NCBI GenBank assembly: GCA_964639955.1
Contig: CAZXGJ010000005.1
Location: forward strand, 1 to 64,000
DNA length: 64,000 bases
DNA from: IGN2 sp964639955
Lineage (GTDB): Bacteria > Bacteroidota > Ignavibacteria > Ignavibacteriales > Ignavibacteriaceae
Direction: 5' to 3'
The position numbers were made by a program, and so were the translations under genes. Below are positions 17,544-25,426 of the stretch, piece after piece (the first letter of the stretch is position 1; the number at the start of each line of letters is the position of its first letter). The notes beneath the pieces were generated by a model. The model was not told the DNA's origin and made no database searches. It was given only the letters and a program-made list of their open reading frames with translations.

Positions 17544-17591
17544 TTTTTATAAGAATTTCAATTATAATTATCATTTATTAAAGAAGTAGTT

Positions 17592-18383
17592 TCAGTACAA
17601 GCTTTTTATATAACCGCCGTCAACAGGGATAGTAACCCCGGATACATATCCGGCCTGTTTCGAAGCAAGAAACATCACCACCGAAGCTATTTCTTCGGGT
17701 CTGCCGAGGCGGTTCATCGGAATTTTCCTTGCCATTTCAGCCAGAACTTCTTCGTGAGACTTACCTTTTTGTTTAGCTTCAACAACAGCAAGTTCGTAAA
17801 GACGTCGTGTCAGTGTCATTCCAGGGGCAATGTTATTAACTGTTATATTAAATTTTGCAACTTCATTGCTCAGGGATTTTGCCATTCCCGTTAACCCAGC
17901 TCTCAGGGAATTTGAAAGAATCAGATTATCTACCGGCTGCTTAACCGAAATTGATGTAATGTTAATAATTCTTCCCCAGTAATTTCTCATCATATCCGGC
18001 AGAACTAATTTTGAAATCCTGACGGCACTAAGCAGAACCTGCTCGTAAGCCTGTTCCCAGTCTTTCTCTTCCAGTTCCAGGAATAATCCGGTTACAGGTC
18101 CTCCGCAATTGTTAACAAGAATATCGATTGACCCAAACTGACTAATTACTGCCTTGTAAGTATTTTCAATATCTTTCTGCTTATTCAGATCACAAACAGA
18201 CCATAACGGTTCAACCCGGTACCTGTTTTTAATTTCACTGGCAGCAGCAAGAAGATTTTCTTTTGAACGCGAAGAAATAGCTACATTACAGCCTTCAGAG
18301 ATCAGCGCTTCGGCAACTGCTCTACCAATTCCCATACTCGATGCTGTTACAAGTGCAGATTTATCTCGTAATCCGGTATCCAT
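17592..18383 (-). CDS. SDR family protein lacking the usual catalytic Tyr-Lys
   Basis: A 263-residue short-chain dehydrogenase fold. The cofactor loop is TASSMGIGRAVAEAL, NNCGGP replaces the usual NNAG, and the C-terminus has PVDGGYIKSLY. The place of the YxxxK pair reads LILSNSLRAGLTGMAK, with neither Tyr nor the active Lys at the standard spacing. This resembles the ketoacyl-ACP-reductase-like SDR subgroup known to lack a perfect catalytic tetrad. NADP binding and function are uncertain. It is located between acetate kinase and a flavoprotein on the same strand. Confidence 0.85.
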   Translation of the reverse strand: MDTGLRDKSALVTASSMGIGRAVAEALISEGCNVAISSRSKENLLAAASEIKNRYRVEPLWSVCDLNKQKDIENTYKAVISQFGSIDILVNNCGGPVTGLFLELEEKDWEQAYEQVLLSAVRISKLVLPDMMRNYWGRIINITSISVKQPVDNLILSNSLRAGLTGMAKSLSNEVAKFNITVNNIAPGMTLTRRLYELAVVEAKQKGKSHEEVLAEMARKIPMNRLGRPEEIASVVMFLASKQAGYVSGVTIPVDGGYIKSLY

Positions 18384-18445
18384 ACCAATTAGAAATTATT
18401 AATTTCAGTAAACAGGCAGGATTAAAAATAGCTTTTTAAAATCAA

Positions 18446-19645
18446 TTAATGAACCGTTTCAGCAACAATTTTTGCTGTATCAAGTGCAATGACTAGTTCT
18501 TCATTGGTGGGTATTCTAAACACCTTGACGCCGGAAGAATTTTCAGAGATTAACTCAACGTTACTTTCATTTTTCAGGGTGTCTAATTTAATTCCAAGAT
18601 ACTCCAGGTCTTTGCAGACTTCTTCTCTTACTTCACGGGCGTTTTCACCTATTCCGCCGGTAAATATCAATGCATCGAGACCACCCATGGCTGCCGTATA
18701 GGCACCAATATATTTTTTTATCCTGTAACAAAAAACTTCAAATGCATAAACAGCTTTTCTTTGTTCATCTTTTACTGAAACAAGAATTTCTCTCATATCA
18801 CTGCTTTCACCACTTAAGCCTATTAGTCCACTGTGCTTATTCAATAAGGTTCCTGCTTCGTGCAAAGATAATCCTTCTTTTCCCATAATATAGAGGATCA
18901 AAGATGGATCAAGATCGCCGCTTCTTGTGCCCATAAGCAAACCTTCAAGAGGGGTAAAACCCATTGATGTGTCTATTGACTGACCATGCTTAATAGCAGC
19001 CATACTGCAACCGTTACCAAGATGGGCGGTAATTATTTTTAATTCAGCCAGGTTTTTGCCCATAATTTCGGCAGCTTTCTGAGAAACGTAAAGATGTGAT
19101 GTTCCGTGAAATCCGTAACGCCTGATTTTATATTTTTTGTAAAGATCATAAGGAATTCCATACAAATAAGCCTTAGGAGGCATTTTAGCATGGAAGGCTG
19201 TATCGAATACCCCAACCTGGGGGGTGTCGGGTAATAATCTGGTTACAGCCTGAATACCTTTTATATTAGGTGGATTATGCAATGGTGCTAGCTCAATATT
19301 ATCCTGTAATACTTTAACAACATCGTCTGTAATTAGTACTGAAGCAGAAAAAGTTTCGCCGCCATGCACAACCCTGTGCCCAATGGCTTCAATATCTTCT
19401 TTATCATCAATAACTCCATGGTTTTTACTAAGCATTACAGCAAGAACATATTCTACTGCCATCTTATGATCAAGTATTTCACCGGCTATTTTAATGCTGT
19501 CGCCGTCGTATCTTGAATGGGAGAGTACAGCACCGGTCATCCCTATTCTTTCAACCAGTCCTTTGGCTAATGCCAGCCGGGTATCTGTATCTATAAATTG
19601 ATATTTTATTGAAGAGCTGCCGCAGTTTAAAACAAGTACTTTCAT
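18446..19645 (-). CDS. ackA: Acetate kinase
   Basis: A 399-residue acetate kinase, full length. Diagnostic segments are the N-terminal LNCGSSSIKYQ, VVHGGETFSASVLI, FDTAFHAKMP, RYGFHGTSHLYV, TAHLGNGCSMAAI and IFTGGIGENAREVR. It interconverts acetate + ATP and acetyl phosphate + ADP, giving ATP during fermentation or activating acetate. No phosphotransacetylase gene is adjacent. It lies 26 bases downstream of a 3-hydroxyacyl-CoA dehydrogenase gene, suggesting linked acyl-CoA metabolism. Confidence 0.96.
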   Translation of the reverse strand: MKVLVLNCGSSSIKYQFIDTDTRLALAKGLVERIGMTGAVLSHSRYDGDSIKIAGEILDHKMAVEYVLAVMLSKNHGVIDDKEDIEAIGHRVVHGGETFSASVLITDDVVKVLQDNIELAPLHNPPNIKGIQAVTRLLPDTPQVGVFDTAFHAKMPPKAYLYGIPYDLYKKYKIRRYGFHGTSHLYVSQKAAEIMGKNLAELKIITAHLGNGCSMAAIKHGQSIDTSMGFTPLEGLLMGTRSGDLDPSLILYIMGKEGLSLHEAGTLLNKHSGLIGLSGESSDMREILVSVKDEQRKAVYAFEVFCYRIKKYIGAYTAAMGGLDALIFTGGIGENAREVREEVCKDLEYLGIKLDTLKNESNVELISENSSGVKVFRIPTNEELVIALDTAKIVAETVH

Positions 19646-19671
19646 TTGAAAAGAGAAAAATAATTAATATT

Positions 19672-20607
19672 TCAATTTATTATATTGCCCTGAGAATCGT
19701 ATTTATAAAATCCTTCGCCGGTTTTTTTACCAAGCTTTTGTTCACGAACCAACTTTCTTAAAATCGGACAAGCCCTATACCTGGGTTCGCCGAGTGTTTT
19801 CCACAAGGTTTCCATCCAGGCAAGTACTTCATCCAGCCCCATACTATCTGCCATTTCAAGCGGTCCCATCTGAAAACTGTAACCCAATTTCATAGCAGTG
19901 TCAATATCTTTGGCGGTAGCAACGCCTTCCAGTAAAATGTACATTGCCTCATTTAGCAGCGGTACAATTGCCCTGGTAGTTACAAAACCGGGATACTCGT
20001 ATACTTCAACAGGAGTTTTACCGATGTTGGAGATAAACTTTTTAACTTTCTTTATCGTTTCGTCGGAAGTATGAAGACATTTAACAACTTCCACAACCGG
20101 TATTTTGGGAACGGGGTGCAGAAAATGCAACCCGATCATTTTATCGGGTCTGCTAGTAGTTTCGGAAATTTTTGTAAGACTTAGTGTGGAAGTATTTGAT
20201 ACAAAAATACATCCCGGTTTAACTTTTTTATCTAACTTAGCAAAGATATCCACTTTTAATTTGAAATCTTCATCCACAGCTTCAATTATAAGATCAGCAT
20301 CAGCCACAGAGTCAATGTTCGTTTCCCATTTAATTCTGCCAAGTATAGCTTTTTTATCGGAATTAGTCATAGCCCATCGTTTTATTTCTTTATCGATGCT
20401 GGCAGAAAGAGCTGATTTAGCTTTGTCGAGCTGCTTCTGGTTTTTTTCAATAATTGAAACTTCCATACCTGTAGAGGCAATGGTCTGCCCAATCCCCTGC
20501 CCCATCACCCCGGCGCCAATAATGGCAACGTTATTAATTGCATCGGCATCAACCGGTGGAGTTGCTGGTCCTAATAAATCTTCCAGCTTTAATTTTTTTT
20601 CCTGCAT
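19672..20607 (-). CDS. 3-hydroxyacyl-CoA (3-hydroxybutyryl-CoA) dehydrogenase
   Basis: A 311-residue stand-alone dehydrogenase. The NAD-binding motif is IIGAGVMGQGIGQTIA (about 28-43). The catalytic-site segments are FVSNTSTLSLT, GLHFLHPVPKIPVVEVV with the conserved His, and VEVYEYPGFVTTRAIVPLLNEAM. The C-terminal domain ends in LGKKTGEGFYKY. It oxidises 3-hydroxyacyl-CoA to 3-ketoacyl-CoA, in beta-oxidation or the reverse in butyrate-type fermentation. Adjacent acetate kinase fits short-chain acid metabolism. A leader of about 25 residues precedes the Rossmann fold. Confidence 0.93.
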   Translation of the reverse strand: MQEKKLKLEDLLGPATPPVDADAINNVAIIGAGVMGQGIGQTIASTGMEVSIIEKNQKQLDKAKSALSASIDKEIKRWAMTNSDKKAILGRIKWETNIDSVADADLIIEAVDEDFKLKVDIFAKLDKKVKPGCIFVSNTSTLSLTKISETTSRPDKMIGLHFLHPVPKIPVVEVVKCLHTSDETIKKVKKFISNIGKTPVEVYEYPGFVTTRAIVPLLNEAMYILLEGVATAKDIDTAMKLGYSFQMGPLEMADSMGLDEVLAWMETLWKTLGEPRYRACPILRKLVREQKLGKKTGEGFYKYDSQGNIIN

Positions 20608-20618
20608 ATAAAAACAAC

Positions 20619-21443
20619 CTAAAAATCTTTTTTTCTAAAAAAATAAATTGAAAATCCTAATGTCAAAATTAAAAATAATAAAGAAGTTATAACAGGCTGA
20701 TATTCGGTAATGCCTTTGCCTGAAGCGAGGTTAATTGTTATCAAACCGGTTAATTCACTGGTTTTGGGGACAATATAATACAACACATCGAGTACAGATT
20801 TGAGTATCTCGTTAGTAACTGAGTTCCGGTATTGTTTCCAGTATCCAAAAAGCAGCGGGCTGATTAGTAAAAATATAAAATATGCAGCCATCATTCCCGG
20901 TATTGAGCTTCTGGTTACAACACCGAAAAACACAATAAGAGCGTAAAGAACAGCAAAAGCAAAAGTAATTGTAAGGGATACGTAGAGAAATGAAAAGTTC
21001 CAATAAGAAAATTTAAGCGATACAATCAGCCAGGTGCCCATTACCAGAAAAAGAATATTAATAAATACTACTAATATCCCTCCTGTGTATTTTCCCAGCA
21101 GCAGCTGTGTCCTTGATATGGGTTTGGAAAGCAGCAGATCGATATTACCTTTCTCTATCATTTTAGGGATAAGACTGGCAGTAGCAAAAATTGCCAGAAG
21201 CATGCACAAACCACTTAAAGGATTAACTATCATCAGTTCTAAAGCTGTAACCATTTCTGCAGTGGCAACGTTCGCTCCGCTTTGATTGGCCGTATTCATA
21301 AGGGATTCCGTGCTCACAACGCTAAATGCTAAAATTATCCCAACAAACGCAAGCCCTGAAATTATTGCAAAAAATAAAAATACCTTGCGTGCCATTGACT
21401 CTCTTAATGTAAAAGCTGTTATCAGCCATATGTTTTTAATCAT
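20619..21443 (-). CDS. ABC transporter permease (ABC-2 type)
   Basis: A 274-residue membrane protein with about six hydrophobic segments and the ABC-2-type features IEKGNIDLLLSKPISRTQLLLGKY in the cytoplasmic loop and a final LLFLILTLGFSIYFFRKKDF helix. Its ATG overlaps the stop codon of the ATPase gene in an ATGA (21440-21443), indicating translational coupling. The substrate cannot be inferred. Confidence 0.88.
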   Translation of the reverse strand: MIKNIWLITAFTLRESMARKVFLFFAIISGLAFVGIILAFSVVSTESLMNTANQSGANVATAEMVTALELMIVNPLSGLCMLLAIFATASLIPKMIEKGNIDLLLSKPISRTQLLLGKYTGGILVVFINILFLVMGTWLIVSLKFSYWNFSFLYVSLTITFAFAVLYALIVFFGVVTRSSIPGMMAAYFIFLLISPLLFGYWKQYRNSVTNEILKSVLDVLYYIVPKTSELTGLITINLASGKGITEYQPVITSLLFLILTLGFSIYFFRKKDF

Positions 21444-22375
21444 TTCCCCTCCTTATCAGCTTCGTTGATAAGTGAGATAAACATTTCTTCAAGTGTCGAC
21501 CTTTGAAGTTCTATTTCAGTTAAAAGGTATCCATCCTTTCTCAATTTATCTATTAATAAATTCAGACTTCTCACATCATCTACTTTAACAGATAATGAAT
21601 AATCGCTGTTCTGAGTTATTAAAATGTTAGGCTGAATATAGTTTGCCGGCTCCAAAACACTTCCGGCTATTTTTATTTTATATTCCTGCTTCTTTTCGGT
21701 TAAATCCTTAACTGAACCTTCCCGAATCAGCTTTCCTCTATTCAAAATCCCAACCCTGTCTGTAATCATTTCCACTTCAGACAGAAGATGACTGTTCAGA
21801 AGAATGGTTTTCGACCGGTTTTTTAACTCAATTAAAAGATCCCGTATTTCCTTTCTTCCGATTGGATCGACACCGTCAGTGGGTTCGTCAAGTAATAATA
21901 AATCCGGATCGTTAATCAATGCCTGGGCAAGACCGAGTCTTTGCACCATTCCCTTGGAATAAGTTTTTACTTTTACAGAGGCCCACTGAGTCAGCTTCAC
22001 CGTTTCGAGAAGTTCATCAATCTTCCGGTTAAGCAATTTCCCATCCATTCCGGTAAGCTTTCCATAAAACCTGAGCACATCTTTTCCTTTTAAATACAGA
22101 GGATATTTATGATTCTCAGGTAAGTAACCAATTTTCTTTTTTATCTGGTAATTTGATACCGGTTCGCCTAAAATTTGCGCTGCACCAAAAGTGGGATGTG
22201 TAATTCCCAGCAGCAGCTTGATAAAAGTGGTTTTTCCTGCTCCATTTGGCCCAAGCAATCCGAAAATACTACCCGGGGATATATTTATGGATATATCAGC
22301 AAGAGCATTAACTTTCTTCTTCCCGAAAGAAGATGAATATATTTTTGAAAGTGAGTTTGTTTCAACTGCAAACAT
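21440..22375 (-). CDS. ABC transporter ATP-binding protein
   Basis: I chose the ATG at 22375 (311 residues, MFAVETNSLSK). An upstream in-frame TTG at 22393 would add six residues. Walker A is LLGPNGAGKTTFIKLL, the signature region is TYSKGMVQRLGLAQALI, Walker B is LLLLDEPTDGVDPIGR, and the H-loop is NSHLLSEVEMI. The C-terminal 90 residues form the accessory domain common to ABC-2 exporter ATPases. It is coupled to the permease gene. It may head the reverse-strand operon that continues into fermentation enzymes. Confidence 0.92.
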   Translation of the reverse strand: MFAVETNSLSKIYSSSFGKKKVNALADISINISPGSIFGLLGPNGAGKTTFIKLLLGITHPTFGAAQILGEPVSNYQIKKKIGYLPENHKYPLYLKGKDVLRFYGKLTGMDGKLLNRKIDELLETVKLTQWASVKVKTYSKGMVQRLGLAQALINDPDLLLLDEPTDGVDPIGRKEIRDLLIELKNRSKTILLNSHLLSEVEMITDRVGILNRGKLIREGSVKDLTEKKQEYKIKIAGSVLEPANYIQPNILITQNSDYSLSVKVDDVRSLNLLIDKLRKDGYLLTEIELQRSTLEEMFISLINEADKEGK

Positions 22376-22491
22376 TAGATTAAGTGCACTCAAGAATTAA
22401 TGGAATAATTACACACAGGGAAAAGCAATAAATCAAAATTAAATAATAAAAAAGGGACGCATCCGCATCCCTTTCCGGAAAAATATTCAGA

Positions 22492-25269
22492 TTATTTCAT
22501 AAACACTATCTTTTTCATTTCCCTGTGGATGCTGCCATCGATACCAGCAGCTTCGAATGAATAGAAATAAATTCCTGAAGGATAATTTTCTGCATTCCAG
22601 GTTGCCTTATGCAAACCGGCGTTACGCTGTCCGGAAAATAATTCCTGGATTACTTCACCAATCGAATTGTAAATTAATATTGTTACATTACTCTCGGCAG
22701 CTAACGAATATTCAATTGTTGTTGAAGGATTGAATGGATTGGGATAATTCTGCGAGACCGAAGTCTCATCAGGGGCAATAGTTAGATTGACTGCAATTTG
22801 CTTTGAGTAGTCGTAAGTTCCGTTAAAATCAATTTGCTTTAACCGGTAAAGAACTGTGCCTTCGTAGGGTGTTAAAGAATAATCGTCGATGAACTGATAA
22901 TTCTGAATTTCTGTAGTTGTTCCATTACCTTCAATAAACCCAATATTAACCCAGTCCACGTTTTTAAACTTTCTCTCGATTTCAAATCCCTGATTGTTAG
23001 TTTCAGTTGCTGTAGACCAGGTAAGGGTTACCATATTCCGGCCGGGCACGGCTGTAAAAGCAGCAAGTTCAACCGGAATTGTAAGATCGATATAAGCTTC
23101 AAAAACACCTCTTCCATGTGTACCGGCTCTCAACATCTGATTCGAAGGAGAATAATCCAGGTGAAGAACAACTGTATTCGGAAGTCCGTTTGGTAATTCG
23201 ACCCAATTAACTCCATTATCCTGGGTTAGGAAAACACCAATATCGGTTGCAACAAAATAGGTGTTGGGGTTATTAACATCATAAGTATAAATAAAAATAT
23301 CATTGACAGGTGAATCAGGCAGGTTTCCATTAATGCTAAACCAGCTTGTTCCCTTGTCTGTAGTCTTATAAACCTTATCGCTGCCAAATCCTGAAAAAGT
23401 AATTACGGCAATATTTTCATCTGCCGGGTGAAAATAAACAGAAGTAATGGTTCTTGCAGGCAATCCATTTGTCTTATTCGCCCAGGTAACTCCGTCATCA
23501 GTCGATAAAAGTATTTGAGAACCGGTTGTTGCAAAAAGCACCGAAGGATTAGATACACTAATCGCCATCTCTCTTACAGAGCTTGAACCGTTAACATTTC
23601 CGGAAACTGCCGTCCAGCTCTGACCATTATTGGTTGACTTGTAAACTCTCTGCCTTGCAACGAAAAAAATACCGGAATTGGAGGGATGCTCAACGATTGG
23701 TGCAACCCAGGCAACATTTTCGCCGGTATTTATTCCACTTGTAGCCTGGCTCCAGCTTGTTCCGCCATTAGTTGTTCTGAATAAGCCCCCGTTTTGAGTT
23801 TCACCAATAATAAAATTAGAATTAAAATGATTGAAGGCCACTTCACCGCCATCGCCTCCATAAGCTGCAGCCCAGTTAAGCGTTGAGAATGTCTGCTGTG
23901 TTCCGTTATCCTGTGTACCGCCTAAAATTCTGCCGGGGTCAAACGGGCTGGCTTTAATTCTATAAAACTGGGTTAAGGTTAAATTCTGGTTCAGGTTTGT
24001 AAAAGTATTGCCGTTATCAGTTGTTTTCCATATTCCGCCATCGTTACAAACAATAAATGTATTCTGATCAGTCGGATGAAAGAATAAATAGTGCTGATCT
24101 ACATGAACATATCCGTTAGAGTATCCGTTGGTAATATTATTAAATGATGTACCGTCTGTTGTACGGAATACATCTATCGTACCAACATAAGCATAGTTTG
24201 GATTCCAAGGATTTACTCTGCAGTATAAATCGTACCACGCCTGTCCATCGAGACTCTGAAAGTTTGATGATGTAGTAAGCTGAGTCCAGTTAGATCCAAA
24301 ATCTGTCGATTTATACAAACGAACTTCACTTCCCTGGTAAACAGAAGCATACATAGTATTAGGCGAGGAAAGACATAAATCAAAGTGATGACGTGTTCCC
24401 ATTGTAATACCGGTTCCAAATACTGCAAAAGTTAATCCGCCATCAATTGAACGACGTAAACCGGTTCCTGAACCAAAAGCAAAAGCAGTGTCGCCTGTTG
24501 GAGAAAATAAAACATCATCACATCTTCCGCTAACCAATAAGCTCCAGTTCAAGCCGTAATCGGAACTCCTGTACAATCCTGCAGTTCCCAATGCTGCAAG
24601 AAGCTCATTTGAGTGATTTGGCCGGATTTTAATCCTTGAAAAATAAGATGAGCCCGGCAGACCACTGGTTATGTGTGTCCATGTGTTACCTGCATCAGTT
24701 GATTTAAGCAAACCTCTGCCATACCAGGAAGCACCGCTGTAAGTGGCTTCACCTGTGCCTGCATATATTATATCCGGATTCACCGGATCGATTGCAATAG
24801 CCCCCATAGATAGGGATGCTTGGTAGTCTGTTAGCGGAATCCATGTAATACCTCCGTCTGTGGATTTCCAGACTCCACCGTTTGCCGGACCAATATAAAT
24901 AATATTCGGGTTTACAGGATGATAAGCGCCTGTAACAACCCTTGAAGAAATATTACCGTAACTGAAATAGTAGCCCGGCGTAGGTCCTAAGCTAACCCAG
25001 TTAATATTCTGAGAATTTGATGCATTCTGCTGCCTGAGCAAATCCCTTTGCTGCATTGCATTTGCATAAGCGTTTTCAGGAATATTATTATATGGATAAG
25101 CCCGCTGTTCAAAAAACCACCTCTGCCTGTTAAAAGATTTGGAATTCTGAATCTCTTCAGGGGCATTTGAATAAACAGAATTAGGTAATAATACATCCGT
25201 GTAATTAATCTGAGGATAAACTATCCCGGCAGTTAAGGCAAAGATAGCCAGCAGCAGAAGATTTTTCAT
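22492..25269 (-). CDS. Secreted BNR/sortilin-type propeller protein with T9SS domain
   Basis: I chose the ATG at 25269 (925 residues). It is preceded by AAGGA and starts a signal peptide (MKNLLLLAIFALTAGIVYPQ). The longer in-frame extension to 25410 covers the promoter. Many BNR-type repeats (STDGGITW, STDAGNTWTHI, TTDNGNTF, STNNGQSW, TTDKGTSW, LTQDNGVNW) build a propeller like those of VPS10/sortilin and exo-xyloglucanase-type proteins. A beta-sandwich domain (about 740-830) and a type IX C-terminal domain (QNYPNPFNPSTTIEYSL) follow. It is probably cell-surface attached. Enzymatic activity is not shown by the sequence. Confidence 0.9.
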   Translation of the reverse strand: MKNLLLLAIFALTAGIVYPQINYTDVLLPNSVYSNAPEEIQNSKSFNRQRWFFEQRAYPYNNIPENAYANAMQQRDLLRQQNASNSQNINWVSLGPTPGYYFSYGNISSRVVTGAYHPVNPNIIYIGPANGGVWKSTDGGITWIPLTDYQASLSMGAIAIDPVNPDIIYAGTGEATYSGASWYGRGLLKSTDAGNTWTHITSGLPGSSYFSRIKIRPNHSNELLAALGTAGLYRSSDYGLNWSLLVSGRCDDVLFSPTGDTAFAFGSGTGLRRSIDGGLTFAVFGTGITMGTRHHFDLCLSSPNTMYASVYQGSEVRLYKSTDFGSNWTQLTTSSNFQSLDGQAWYDLYCRVNPWNPNYAYVGTIDVFRTTDGTSFNNITNGYSNGYVHVDQHYLFFHPTDQNTFIVCNDGGIWKTTDNGNTFTNLNQNLTLTQFYRIKASPFDPGRILGGTQDNGTQQTFSTLNWAAAYGGDGGEVAFNHFNSNFIIGETQNGGLFRTTNGGTSWSQATSGINTGENVAWVAPIVEHPSNSGIFFVARQRVYKSTNNGQSWTAVSGNVNGSSSVREMAISVSNPSVLFATTGSQILLSTDDGVTWANKTNGLPARTITSVYFHPADENIAVITFSGFGSDKVYKTTDKGTSWFSINGNLPDSPVNDIFIYTYDVNNPNTYFVATDIGVFLTQDNGVNWVELPNGLPNTVVLHLDYSPSNQMLRAGTHGRGVFEAYIDLTIPVELAAFTAVPGRNMVTLTWSTATETNNQGFEIERKFKNVDWVNIGFIEGNGTTTEIQNYQFIDDYSLTPYEGTVLYRLKQIDFNGTYDYSKQIAVNLTIAPDETSVSQNYPNPFNPSTTIEYSLAAESNVTILIYNSIGEVIQELFSGQRNAGLHKATWNAENYPSGIYFYSFEAAGIDGSIHREMKKIVFMK

Positions 25270-25375
25270 TATAAATCCTTTCTGAATAAATTTACAATTT
25301 TGTGGGACTTTAGGAGAAATAAAACAACCTTGTTTATGAGAAATAAAAGACTTGGAATTTTTTAATATCTTGCAC

Positions 25376-25406
25376 CAAAAATAATCTTGCTTTTTATATA
25401 AAACAA
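25376..25406 (-). promoter_or_regulatory. Bacteroidota-type promoter for the BNR-repeat protein
   Basis: On the reverse strand, TTG (25406-25404), a 20-nt spacer and TATTTTTG (25383-25376). This gives a leader of about 100 nt and supports the start at 25269 over the upstream one. Confidence 0.55.
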
Positions 25407-25426
25407 CCATCTTAACATTTACTATC

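Noticed and set aside
20105..20611. Forward frame (168 codons) opposite the 3-hydroxyacyl-CoA dehydrogenase
   Set aside because: It is a shadow of the conserved reverse-strand gene; no motif or ribosome site.
25270..25410. Longer N-terminus for the BNR-repeat protein
   Set aside because: The extra 47 residues have no signal peptide, cover a promoter match at 25376-25406, and the ATG at 25269 has a good ribosome site and starts a clear signal peptide.
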